Part shown: positions 1 through 7,679 of the stretch, piece after piece
Numbering within the stretch: position 1 is the first letter of the stretch
How the letters are laid out: each line of letters begins with the position of its first letter
From: JABFRJ01 sp031374735
GTDB taxonomy: Bacteria > Pseudomonadota > Alphaproteobacteria > Rhizobiales > Hyphomicrobiaceae
Assembly: GCA_031374735.1 (NCBI GenBank)
Contig: JANMGQ010000182.1
Coordinates: 1-64,000 of the forward strand
DNA length: 64,000 nucleotides
Reading direction: 5' to 3'
Made by a program: the position numbers and the translations under genes
The notes under the pieces: model-generated
The model's database searches: none
Told to the model about the DNA's origin: nothing
Seen by the model: only the letters and a program-made list of their open reading frames with translations

Positions 1-65
1 CATGAAACTGTTTGCCGAAAAAGTCTGTCATCGCGTGAGCGTAGCACACCATTTCGACCGGGGTA

Positions 66-115
66 GATCCCGGATATTTGTCGTGCGAAGGGCACGCCAA
101 ATTCCGGGACACCGA
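66..115. repeat. Fragment of dispersed palindromic repeat (TCATCCCGGAT / ATTCCGGGA type)
   Basis: A short imperfect palindrome reads ATCCCGGATAT on the left and ATTCCGGGA on the right, with an internal GTGCGAAGGGCAC stem. It resembles the ends of the elements near 11.9, 36.6 and 48.2 kb. The first 227 bases of the window hold no convincing gene, only this element and the tail of the hisI transcript. Confidence 0.4.
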
Positions 116-227
116 CGTTGGGAGTGAATGTCTCCTAAGGGGCAAAACCGCCACGTACATCTCATGCCCGACACGGACGGTCCACATGTGCGAGCGAAAG
201 GCGCAGCGGGACCAGGACGAGCGCCCA

Positions 228-644
228 TCAGGCCGGCTCGACCCTGTGGTCGTCGGCCACCAGCACCGCGCTCCCCACCTCAACCCGCCGGTAAAAGCAC
301 GACAGGGCCCCCGTGTGGCAGGCGACACCCGCGCCACGCACCGTCACACGCACCAGCACCACATCCTGGTCGCAGTCGGTGCGCAACTCGACGACGTCGA
401 GCAGGTTGCCGCTTTCCTCGCCCTTCTTCCACAGCCGCCCGCGCGAGCGTGTCCAGAAATGGGCGACGCGAGTCGTGTGGGTCAACTGCAGCGCCTCCGC
501 ATTCATCCAGGCGAACATCAGCACCGCGCCTGACACCTCGTCGGTGACAATGGCCGGGATCAGCCCGTCGGCGTCGAGTTTCGGCATGAACACACAGCCC
601 TGCTCGATTTCGGCGGCGGTTCCGCGTGCGGCGAATGCAGTCAT
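228..644 (-). CDS. hisI: Phosphoribosyl-AMP cyclohydrolase HisI
   Basis: The 138-residue protein opens the adenine ring of phosphoribosyl-AMP in the third step of histidine biosynthesis, in the cytoplasm. It shows the family signature: the WTRSRGRLWKKGEESGN stretch, the metal-binding DCDQD cluster, and the C-terminal CHTG...SCFYR zinc and substrate motif. The length suits the monofunctional alphaproteobacterial form without a fused HisE domain. I chose the ATG at 644 because residues before it in the longer reading frame are not family-like. The gene is divergent from the NifU-like gene at 729, with about 85 bases between them for both promoters. No other his genes are in the window. Confidence 0.95.
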   Translation of the reverse strand: MTAFAARGTAAEIEQGCVFMPKLDADGLIPAIVTDEVSGAVLMFAWMNAEALQLTHTTRVAHFWTRSRGRLWKKGEESGNLLDVVELRTDCDQDVVLVRVTVRGAGVACHTGALSCFYRRVEVGSAVLVADDHRVEPA

Positions 645-728
645 GACAGGCTCTCGACTTGTTTCGGCGATCGAACGCCCTATTATCATAGCATTGGCGC
701 GTCGCCGCCTGTCTCAGATAGAGCCGAT

Positions 729-1169
729 ATGCCCGAACTTTCAGATCTCTACAGTGAGCGCATCCTGGAGTTGGCGGCCAACATGGGCGGCATCCAGCGC
801 TTGGCTGCGCCGCAAGCAACCGCGAGTGCGCATTCGAAGCTATGCGGCTCGACGATCACGGTTGATCTCAATCTGGCTGACGGGCGCGTGGCCGAATACG
901 GCCAGACAGTAAAGGCGTGCCTGCTCGGCCAGGCGGCATCGGCCGTCATGGCCGCGCACGTGGTCGGTTCGACGCCGGACGAACTTCGGCGTGTGCGGGC
1001 AGACATGCGCGCCATGCTCAAGGAAAACGGACCGCCGCCATCGGGGAAATGGGCCGATCTCGCGGCTCTTGAACCGGTGCGCGAGGCCAAAGGCCGCCAT
1101 GCCTCGACGCTGCTGGTCTTCGACGCCGTCGAGCACGCTCTCGACGAGATTGCCGCGAAGGCGGCGTGA
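729..1169 (+). CDS. NifU/IscU-like iron-sulfur scaffold family protein, third Cys absent
   Basis: A 146-residue protein of the IscU/NifU N-terminal fold. The first two scaffold cysteines are visible in KLCGSTI (near residue 38) and KACLLGQAAS (near 63). The position of the third ligand cysteine reads RHASTLL, so Ser stands where Cys is expected. Classical IscU uses three Cys to build a 2Fe-2S cluster; with two, this protein may hold a cluster through another ligand or only traffic iron or sulfur. It overlaps yidD by four bases (GTGA), so the two are probably co-translated. Family assignment is firm; actual cluster assembly is inference. Confidence 0.85.
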   Translation: MPELSDLYSERILELAANMGGIQRLAAPQATASAHSKLCGSTITVDLNLADGRVAEYGQTVKACLLGQAASAVMAAHVVGSTPDELRRVRADMRAMLKENGPPPSGKWADLAALEPVREAKGRHASTLLVFDAVEHALDEIAAKAA

Positions 1170-1450
1170 GCATGTTCAGCCGCCTGACCCGCGAGACGAT
1201 GAAACTGCCTGTGTACGTCTATCGCTGGACGCTGAAACCGATCATCGGCATGGAGTGCCGCCACGGGCCGAGCTGCTCGCAATATGCCCTCGACGCCATC
1301 GAACTGAACGGCGCCTGGCGCGGCGGTTGGCTGGCGCTGTCGCGCATCACGCGCTGCCGGCCGGGCGGTACCGACGGCTTCGATCCCGCGCCCGACATCC
1401 GCGCCACAAGGCATACGCTGACGCCCTGGCGTTATGGCCGCTGGCGCTGA
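1166..1450 (+). CDS. yidD: Membrane protein insertion efficiency factor YidD
   Basis: A 94-residue amphipathic protein with the YidD signature: the cysteine-containing CRHGPSCSQYALDA block followed by LSRITRCRPGG and DPAP. YidD acts at the inner membrane and helps YidC-dependent insertion of membrane proteins. The GTG at 1166 overlaps the stop of the preceding gene (GTGA), with an in-frame ATG six bases later as an alternative. The usual partners rnpA and yidC are not here; in this order of bacteria yidD often sits beside a NifU-like gene and hisI, as seen. Confidence 0.92.
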   Translation: MSMFSRLTRETMKLPVYVYRWTLKPIIGMECRHGPSCSQYALDAIELNGAWRGGWLALSRITRCRPGGTDGFDPAPDIRATRHTLTPWRYGRWR

Positions 1451-1535
1451 GGCCCCGCTATGCGGAAACGACGGATCGACGAAATCTATCCGTTGGCCTA
1501 GACGTCCGGCAATCTTGGCTTGCATCGGGTGGCGC

Positions 1536-2489
1536 ATGAAAGCCTGGTTTTTGAAATTCCACCGCTGGCTCGCGCTCCTGTTTGCGATCCCGCTCGCTGT
1601 GCTGATCGTCACGGGCCTGATGTTGTCCTTCAACCCGATCCTGTTCGATCGCAGCGTCACGGGCCGCAGCATTTCGCTCGATCAGATCGAGATGGCGCTC
1701 GCCAAATTCGATCCCGACAAGAAGGCGACCACGATGAACGTGCGCGCCTACGAGAACACGATCGTTCTTTCCGCCGGTCGCGGCAGCCCGCCGATTCGCG
1801 TCGATCTCAGCGACAAGGCCCTCGTGCCGCCGACGAAGTCGCTCTGGTCCGAGACGATGACAACGGCCCAACGCCTCCACGAGACCTTCCAGGATCTCGG
1901 CTACAAGGGTGACGTCGGTCCGAGCGCGCTGATGCAGGCGCTCGTGGCGCCGATCAAATATCCCGTGGTCACCTCGACCTACGCGATGCTGGTGTTCATC
2001 GCGCTCGGCATCTTCATGGGCTGGGGCAACTTTCGCAATTCGCTCAGTGGTTGGCATCGCATGACCGCGTGGTTCCTGCTGCCGCTGCTGATCCTTTCGC
2101 CCTTGACTGGCCTCGCGCTGTTCCACCGGATCACGTTCACGCCACCGCCGACCCGTCCTGCTGATCCGCCAGCGACCTTGCATGAAGCGGTCAAGCTGGT
2201 CGCCGCCAAGCACGACCTCGCCACGGTCATGTGGATCCGCCCGACCGGGCCGAACCTGAGCGCGCGCCTCTACGACAACGGTCGCGCCAGCGTCTTCACA
2301 GTCACGAAAACCGGCCTCGTTGCCACGCCCACGCCCTGGCCGCGTCTTCTGCACGAGGGCACCTGGGCCGGCAAATGGTCCGGTATCGTCAACGTTGTGA
2401 CGTCGCTTGCGTTCGCGCTGCTGCTCATCACCGGCGTCACGATCTGGACACGCCGCAAACTGCGTCGCGCAACGCGAGTGCGCACTTGA
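1536..2489 (+). CDS. PepSY-associated transmembrane protein
   Basis: A 317-residue inner-membrane protein with about four transmembrane segments (roughly residues 9-32, 143-163, 174-196 and 281-302). The N-terminal FHRWLALLFAIPL motif and the C-terminal LLHEGTWAG...WTRRK motif are typical of PepSY-associated TM proteins. Related proteins often sit with TonB receptors or iron and haem uptake genes and may be metal or haem reductases, but no such partner is adjacent. The ATG at 1536 starts the first hydrophobic segment correctly; upstream in-frame sequence is not family-like. Its 3' end overlaps the convergent hprK remnant by about 50 bases. Confidence 0.75.
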   Translation: MKAWFLKFHRWLALLFAIPLAVLIVTGLMLSFNPILFDRSVTGRSISLDQIEMALAKFDPDKKATTMNVRAYENTIVLSAGRGSPPIRVDLSDKALVPPTKSLWSETMTTAQRLHETFQDLGYKGDVGPSALMQALVAPIKYPVVTSTYAMLVFIALGIFMGWGNFRNSLSGWHRMTAWFLLPLLILSPLTGLALFHRITFTPPPTRPADPPATLHEAVKLVAAKHDLATVMWIRPTGPNLSARLYDNGRASVFTVTKTGLVATPTPWPRLLHEGTWAGKWSGIVNVVTSLAFALLLITGVTIWTRRKLRRATRVRT

Positions 2490-2929
2490 GCGGGGCCGAG
2501 GCTTCAAACGCGTTGAGTCTCAGCCGTGGCATCTGCATGCCCAGCAGTTCCACCCTGTCGCCCTCCGGCGGCATACGCGGGACCTCGGCGAGCGGCACGA
2601 GGTCGATGACGAGGCGCACGCGTGCTGCCTCCACGAACGGCAGGCTCACGATGCCGAGGCCGCGGACTTCGATCAGCCCGCGTATCGTTTCGGGCGCTGA
2701 TGCGATGAGCGTGTCCCCGCGACGTGCGATGTGCACTTGGTCGTCAGCGACTAGGCTCGCTCCGTTTCCCCTCTCCGCCTCCTTAGGGGGAGAGGGAAAA
2801 GCTGAGCGCGCCCATCCCGACTATCCTCAACGCGAGATCGCTCTTGCCCGCACCCGACGGTCCGCGCAGCAGCAGCGCTTCGCCGTCGATGGCGACTGCC
2901 GTGGCGTGGATGAGCATCGTGTCGCTCAT
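2437..2929 (-). pseudogene. hprK: hprK (HPr kinase/phosphorylase), interrupted by a palindromic repeat
   Basis: The 5' part encodes the short alphaproteobacterial HprK with a clear Walker A loop (GPSGAGKSDLA, residues about 23-33). After ...LALRIV the sequence enters a palindromic repeat, meets TAA at 2783-2785, and family similarity resumes one frame over with LVADDQVHIARRGD and the signature LIEVRGLGIVSLPF, followed by MPRLRLNAFEASAPL. About 64 bases lie between the two homologous parts, so both a frame change and a stop are introduced. HprK phosphorylates HPr of the nitrogen-PTS; here it should be inactive unless translation re-initiates. The ATG at 2929 overlaps the upstream aconitase X small-subunit stop (ATGA), so it was once translationally coupled. 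A sequencing error cannot explain the inserted palindrome. Confidence 0.85.
2755..2810. repeat. Palindromic repeat, CCCTCTCC/GGAGAGGG family, inside hprK
   Basis: The arms read GCTCCGTTTCCCCTCTCC and GGGGGAGAGGGAAAAGCTGAGC around a short loop. The same pattern, in a better-preserved form, lies at 4640-4685 between two genes, and related GAGAGGG palindromes occur near 11.65-11.85, 23.0-23.16 and 53.57 kb. This copy lies within the hprK reading frame and introduces its stop. Confidence 0.8.
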
Positions 2930-3357
2930 GCCATGTCAATCGTCGCGCGCGCGCCGGCCGTGGTGACAACAGCGCTTCGCGCGGCCCGCACGCGCGCGAG
3001 ATCAGCGTCCATCACCAGAACGATCGGGCATGCCTTGCCGTACAGTTCCACGGCCACCTGCGCGCCAACGGTGAGGATGGCGTCGCGCGTCGACAGCACG
3101 AATGCTGCTGGCGCGGTTCCGAGGCGAATGGCTTCGGCCAGCACCGACGCGCCCGACGACGAGCCGCGTGCGGATGCAACAGCCACGATCCGGCCGCTGA
3201 GTGAGGCGCCACGATCGGGATGGCGATGGTCCGTGACCGCCCCAGTGACGGCGTCGAAGCCGCCCCAGAAACTCAACGGCTCTCCGAGCGCAAACACATC
3301 GCCGCGTGCTGTGCCGCTGACGAGCGTGATGGCATCGATGCGCATGAGCGTTTTCAC
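2926..3357 (-). CDS. Aconitase X, small subunit (DUF126 family)
   Basis: A 143-residue protein of the DUF126 family, the small subunit of type II aconitase X enzymes. Family features seen: the ASARGSSSGASVLAEAI loop, LGTAPAAFVL and the C-terminal KACPIVLV segment. Bacterial two-subunit aconitase X enzymes studied so far include cis-3-hydroxy-L-proline dehydratases; the archaeal relative is a phosphomevalonate dehydratase. The GTG at 3357 overlaps the large-subunit stop by four bases (GTGA), so the two are translationally coupled; an ATG at 3345 is the alternative. It overlaps the broken hprK start downstream in the same way. Confidence 0.85.
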   Translation of the reverse strand: MKTLMRIDAITLVSGTARGDVFALGEPLSFWGGFDAVTGAVTDHRHPDRGASLSGRIVAVASARGSSSGASVLAEAIRLGTAPAAFVLSTRDAILTVGAQVAVELYGKACPIVLVMDADLARVRAARSAVVTTAGARATIDMA

Positions 3358-4592
3358 AGGCGCACCACCTCGCCCGCAGCAGCCGATGCCACGCATTCGG
3401 CCAGCGAGCCGAACGCGATGTCCGCGCCGAGATTGCCCGGCGCGTACCACGCCATCTTTCCGGAATTGGTCATGACCGAGCCTTTCAGCCCCACCACTTC
3501 CGTCATCAGATACGCGCACGTATCAACGATCAGCGTGACGCCGAGAGTGCGTAGCGTTGCCGCCGCGCCGCTCGCCTCCAGCGCGTCGTGCGTTTGCCGG
3601 TTGGTGTTGACATAGAACGGCGTGCGCGGCGGCGATGCCGTCAACAGCGGCAGCAACTTTGCGAACTGCGCCGGAGAAAAATGCGGTGTGCCGAGCGATA
3701 CTGCCGTCAGCACAGCGCCATCCGACGCCGTCGACAAGCGGGCCAACGACGCCCGTAAATCCGGAGCCGTCACTGTGCGCACGACGGTCGGCGCGATGCC
3801 TTGTGTCGCGGCCTCCAGCGTCGGCGCTTCCGGCGTCAGGCCGACAGCGTGAAACATCGCCACGGCACCCGCCGAAGCCGCAGCCGCGCCCAGGCCTTTG
3901 AGGTCATCCTCCGTCGTCGCGGGTGACAGTCCGTCGATCGCGGCGATCGACGTTCCAGCCTCAGCGCCGATCAGCGCGCCGATAGCGATGGCCGTGCGCT
4001 CGGTATCATCGAACGGCGTCTCGACAATGCGAAAAAGCTGCGTCGCGCGGCGGTTCTCCGTGAGGTGCAGGCCGTACGCCGGCGCACGACCCGTCAGCGC
4101 GCACGCGAGATCGAGAAAATCGCCATACCTGTTCGTGCGCGCGCCGATGACTGAGTTCGCGAACACGATCGCGTTGCTCTCGGCCCAGGCGATCTGCTCG
4201 CCAAAACGCGGCTTGAACATGGTCTGATACGGCGCGCAGGTGAAGGTGGGCATGCAGCCAAGCTCTTCATGCGCCCGCATCACGCGCGCGCCGTCGGTCG
4301 CGAGTTTTTCAGGCCCGCGATACAGTTCCGGGTGAATGAGATCCATCGACCCGACATTGAGCGTCGTCGGCACGCGAACGCGACCTTTCAGGCGCACGGC
4401 GTGCTCGACGAAATCGAGGCTGACTTGCCCGTGGTACAAACAGCCATCGATGTGCGCGCCGACGATGTCGAGAAAGCCGGGCGCGCCCATGGCCTCGGCG
4501 AATTTCACCAACAGCCGCATGGCAAACGCCGCGGCTTCGCCGTGGCGGCCGGCGAGCAGTTCGGTATCGATGGGCGCGAGGGTAAGAGTCAT
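3354..4592 (-). CDS. Aconitase X, large subunit (AcnX, DUF521 family)
   Basis: A 412-residue cytoplasmic protein of the aconitase X catalytic family (former DUF521). The normal length and family blocks are present: LNVGSMDLIHPELYRGPEKL, FANSVIGARTNRYGDFLDL, GLHLTENRRA, and the C-terminal SGKMAWYAPGNLG with a preceding Cys (VDTCAYLM). Together with the coupled small subunit it should form a lyase that removes water from a hydroxylated substrate; cis-3-hydroxy-L-proline is the best-supported bacterial substrate. An MFS transporter and an MDH2-type reductase lie upstream on the same strand, which fits a hydroxyproline pathway. Substrate is inferred. Confidence 0.85.
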   Translation of the reverse strand: MTLTLAPIDTELLAGRHGEAAAFAMRLLVKFAEAMGAPGFLDIVGAHIDGCLYHGQVSLDFVEHAVRLKGRVRVPTTLNVGSMDLIHPELYRGPEKLATDGARVMRAHEELGCMPTFTCAPYQTMFKPRFGEQIAWAESNAIVFANSVIGARTNRYGDFLDLACALTGRAPAYGLHLTENRRATQLFRIVETPFDDTERTAIAIGALIGAEAGTSIAAIDGLSPATTEDDLKGLGAAAASAGAVAMFHAVGLTPEAPTLEAATQGIAPTVVRTVTAPDLRASLARLSTASDGAVLTAVSLGTPHFSPAQFAKLLPLLTASPPRTPFYVNTNRQTHDALEASGAAATLRTLGVTLIVDTCAYLMTEVVGLKGSVMTNSGKMAWYAPGNLGADIAFGSLAECVASAAAGEVVRL

Positions 4593-4639
4593 TGCCGAGC
4601 CTCGACGGTCTGCCTACCGTATGTTGTCATAACAGCCGC

Positions 4640-4685
4640 GCTCCGCTTCCCTCTCCCCCAACCGTGGGGGAGAGGGAAGTGGAGC
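4640..4685. repeat. Palindromic repeat, CCCTCTCCCC family
   Basis: A near-perfect 46-base palindrome in the gap between the MFS gene and the aconitase X gene. The arms GCTCCGCTTCCCTCTCCCCC and GGGGGAGAGGGAAGTGGAGC surround an AACCGT loop. Read on either strand it would form a strong hairpin, so it may end or attenuate transcripts from the MFS gene, although no T-run follows. It is the best-kept copy of the element that disrupts hprK. Confidence 0.85.
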
Positions 4686-4739
4686 CAGATGTACAATGCG
4701 TGAAGGCGGCGCTGCGACCGGCCATTGGAATTCACCTCA

Positions 4740-5948
4740 TCACACCGCCGCCGCCCTCGGCGCGGGCTGCATCGCATACCACGCGATGACAGCCAGCATG
4801 AACAGCAGCGCGGGGATCGCGACCATGTTCAATGTCGCCCAACCCGCTTGCGCCTGCAACGTGCCGGATGTTCCGGCGGCGAGCGCGGTCGTCGCGTAGA
4901 CTATGAAATCGTGCGTGCCCTGCACTTTTGCGCGTTCTTCCTGCCGGTATGTCGTGGTCAGCAAGGCCGTGCCGCCGACGTAGCAGAAGTTCCAGCCCAA
5001 GCCGACGAACAGGTTGGCGATGGCGAAATGCCAGATCGAGATGCCCATCAAATTCGTCAACGCACACAGGATCTCGATGCAGGCGCCGGCGACGACAATC
5101 GTCTTCACCCCGAACCGGTTGATCAAGTTGCCCGTGAAGAACGACGGCACGAACATGGCGAGCACATGCACCTGAATGACCGTCGCGCTGTCGGCGAAAT
5201 CAAAGCCGCAGCCCTTCATGGCAAGCGGCGTTGCCGACATGACCAGCGTCATGATGGCGTAGCCGATCATCGACGCCGTCACCGCCGCGATGAACGCCGG
5301 CTGGCGCATGATCACGCCCATCGGCCGACCGCCCGCGCCGGTATCGGTCTTGGCGGGGGGCGGAATTTGGATGGCCTGCATCAGCAGCAGCATGACGGCG
5401 GCACACACGGAGATCATCAGGTACACGCCAGCGAACACGTACGGCAGCAGGTCCACCGTCCACTTCGCCATCTGCGGCCCGGCAATGCCAGCAACAATTC
5501 CGCCCGCCATAACGAGCGAAATGGCCTTGGCCTTGAAATTCTGGTCGGCAACATCGGTCGCCGCAAAGCGATAGTGCCAAGCAAACGACGCGGCCGCCCC
5601 CTGCAGAAACCCGCCAATGCACAGCAACAGGAAACTCTGAAACCAGATACCGAGGAACGAGACGATACCGCCGATAATCCCCAACGTCGCGCCAAGCGAA
5701 AACCCAGGCCGTCGACCGATGCGCCCCATCAGCAGCGCCGCCGGCAGCGTTGTGCACATCAAGCCAAAGTGGGCGAGAAAGATCGGCACGGTCGCCGCGA
5801 TGGCATGCTCCGGACCAAGGATCGCCAGCGCGGCCAACGGCGTGGTCGCGATCGACATGGTTTGCGTGCAGTGGAACAGCCCTTGCGCGGCCGCCAGCAC
5901 CGCAACGTTGCGCCGGGCCGGCTCGGCAAGGAAAGAAAGTGCGGACAT
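4740..5948 (-). CDS. Major facilitator superfamily transporter
   Basis: A 402-residue integral inner-membrane protein with about twelve hydrophobic segments, and a loop GRIGRRPGF that matches the MFS loop 2-3 signature. It has no recognisable substrate-specific motif. It lies on the same strand between an MDH2-type dehydrogenase (84 bases upstream) and aconitase X (147 bases downstream), so it may import the substrate of that pathway or export a product. The ATG at 5948 was chosen because the twenty residues upstream are polar and not family-like. Confidence 0.8.
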   Translation of the reverse strand: MSALSFLAEPARRNVAVLAAAQGLFHCTQTMSIATTPLAALAILGPEHAIAATVPIFLAHFGLMCTTLPAALLMGRIGRRPGFSLGATLGIIGGIVSFLGIWFQSFLLLCIGGFLQGAAASFAWHYRFAATDVADQNFKAKAISLVMAGGIVAGIAGPQMAKWTVDLLPYVFAGVYLMISVCAAVMLLLMQAIQIPPPAKTDTGAGGRPMGVIMRQPAFIAAVTASMIGYAIMTLVMSATPLAMKGCGFDFADSATVIQVHVLAMFVPSFFTGNLINRFGVKTIVVAGACIEILCALTNLMGISIWHFAIANLFVGLGWNFCYVGGTALLTTTYRQEERAKVQGTHDFIVYATTALAAGTSGTLQAQAGWATLNMVAIPALLFMLAVIAWYAMQPAPRAAAV

Positions 5949-6032
5949 GCGCGCGGCCTTGTTCGATCTGTGCTTGGGATCGACTATACCGCGCAAACCA
6001 ATCGTCATGCGCGGCTAGCATTGCCGCAGGCG

Positions 6033-7040
6033 TTAACCGCCCACCAACGCCCGTACTTCGTCAAGCAGCTTGGCATCCACCGCGACGCCGTCCTTCGCCG
6101 CTGTCGCGCGCAGCTTTACGCGCTTCTGCCCTGGCAGGCGCGTGCCGCTATCGGCCTCAATCATCGACGCCAGCGCTTCAAAGCGTGAGGCGAACAGATC
6201 CGCCCCGCCGAACGCCGCGGGATCGATCAGGACAAGGAATTGCCCGACGCCCGGCGGCTTGCCCGCAGCGTCGAAGAATGACGACGCCTCGGACGCCAGG
6301 TTCGCGCCCGTGAGCGCCACCGCCAGCACCTCGACCATCAGCGCGAGTGCTGAGCCCTTGGCGCCGCCGAGCGGCAGCAGCGTGCCCTTCAGCGCGGCCT
6401 TGGCGTCGGTCGTCGGCTTGCCCGTGTCATCGAGCGCCCAATCGGCGGGGATCGGCTCGCCCTTCTGCGACGCCGCCAAAATCTTGCCGCGCGCGACGCC
6501 CGACAGCGCCATATCGACGACGACGGGCGCCCTGCCCTTGCGCGGGGCGGCGAAACCAATCGGGTTGGTGCCGAACACGGGCGTCTTGCCGCCCCATGAG
6601 GCCATGGCGTGCGGCGTGTTGGCGAACATCAGCGAGACCAAGCCGTGGTCCGTCGCGAGCCGCTCCAGATGCCAACCGATCACGCCCGCATGATGCGAGT
6701 GCACGAAGCCGACACCGGCGATCCCCGTCGCCTGTGCGAGCGCGGGCGCCGCCTCCAGCACACGATCCATGGCCGGATAGAAGAACCCGGATTTGACATC
6801 GACCATCAGCGCGCCCGGCCGCGTCTGCTTGAGCACCGGCACGACATGGCCATCGACCTTGCCGCTCTTGGCCTGCGCCGCATAACTCGGCACGCGCGAG
6901 AGGCCGTGGCCCTTCTGCCCGTCGATCTCGGCCTGCACCAGCGCCCGCGCCGTCGACGCCGCATTCGCAGGCGATGTGTTCGCCGCGACCAGCGCGCGGG
7001 TGATGAGGGAGAGGAGCTCGGTGGTGGGGAGGGTGGTCAT
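6033..7040 (-). CDS. LDH2/MDH2-family NAD(P)-dependent oxidoreductase
   Basis: A 335-residue member of the malate/lactate/ureidoglycolate dehydrogenase (MDH2) family. Characteristic blocks are HGLSRVPSY, SHHAGVIGWHLE, FGTNPIGFAAPR, LPLGGAKGSALALMVE and SSFFDAAGKPPGVGQ. The family reduces 2-oxo or cyclic imino acids; members include ureidoglycolate, sulfolactate (ComC) and lactate dehydrogenases and the delta1-pyrroline/piperideine-2-carboxylate reductases. With aconitase X downstream, a pyrroline-2-carboxylate reductase is one candidate. A SlcC-like dehydrogenase at 7680-8609 also makes a ComC role possible. The ATG at 7040 precedes the family N-terminus. Confidence 0.85.
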   Translation of the reverse strand: MTTLPTTELLSLITRALVAANTSPANAASTARALVQAEIDGQKGHGLSRVPSYAAQAKSGKVDGHVVPVLKQTRPGALMVDVKSGFFYPAMDRVLEAAPALAQATGIAGVGFVHSHHAGVIGWHLERLATDHGLVSLMFANTPHAMASWGGKTPVFGTNPIGFAAPRKGRAPVVVDMALSGVARGKILAASQKGEPIPADWALDDTGKPTTDAKAALKGTLLPLGGAKGSALALMVEVLAVALTGANLASEASSFFDAAGKPPGVGQFLVLIDPAAFGGADLFASRFEALASMIEADSGTRLPGQKRVKLRATAAKDGVAVDAKLLDEVRALVGG

Positions 7041-7255
7041 GGTGTCGATCTCATTCGCGTGTGAGCGGCGCGATGGACCACCGAGTACCCGTGCCGTGAC
7101 CCGTTGACCAGTCACGGGCGACGCTTTTGAGCCGAAGCATCATAGTCTGCCTACTGGTTTGCTTCTTCCCGGAATGCCTGCTGTGATTTGGATTGCGCGT
7201 TTCCATGTCCCGGCACGCTTGCTACGATCACCGCCCAACTATCTGGAGAGACGAA

Positions 7256-7546
7256 ATGGCCAAAGCATATTGGGTCGCGACCTACCGGGCGATAACGAAG
7301 CCAGACAAGATGGCCGCGTATGCGGCCCTCTCCGGCCCTGCGATCGTCGCCGCAGGTGGAAAAATCCTGGTTCGTGGTTTGCCGAGCAAGGTCTACGACA
7401 ACGGGATCATGCAACGCGTGGTCGTCATCGAATTCGCAAGTGTTGAGGATGCTGTGAAGGCGCACGACAGTCCGGCCTACCAAGCTGCGCTGGCGGCACT
7501 TGGAGATGGCGCCGACCGCGATATCCGGATTGTCGAAGGGGCGTAG
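7256..7546 (+). CDS. DUF1330 family protein
   Basis: A 96-residue cytoplasmic protein of the DUF1330 family (ferredoxin-like dimeric alpha-beta barrel fold). Family signs are KAYWVATYRAITKPDKMAAY at the start, the central GKILVRG strand and VVIEFASVEDAVKAHDSPAYQAA. The ATG at 7256 has a good GGAGAG ribosome site eight bases upstream. It stands alone on the + strand between two leftward dehydrogenases. Biochemical function of this family is not established. Confidence 0.85.
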   Translation: MAKAYWVATYRAITKPDKMAAYAALSGPAIVAAGGKILVRGLPSKVYDNGIMQRVVVIEFASVEDAVKAHDSPAYQAALAALGDGADRDIRIVEGA

Positions 7547-7679
7547 TAGCGGTCACTCATCTGATCGGGATCTCGAAAACCGGGATCTCGAGGATTGTGT
7601 TCTGCCAGAGTATCCGATGCGAGCGCAGTCACTTTTCTTTTTGGCCCAGCGCGGCCGCCTCCATGCGCTCGACGAGCGG

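Noticed and set aside
28..228. 66-residue leftward frame downstream of hisI
   Set aside because: No family pattern, arginine-rich composition typical of a shadow frame, and it overlaps a repeat.
4725..6188. 487-residue + strand frame opposite the MFS and MDH2 genes
   Set aside because: Rich in His, Arg and Asp with no domain pattern; the minus-strand genes explain the region fully.
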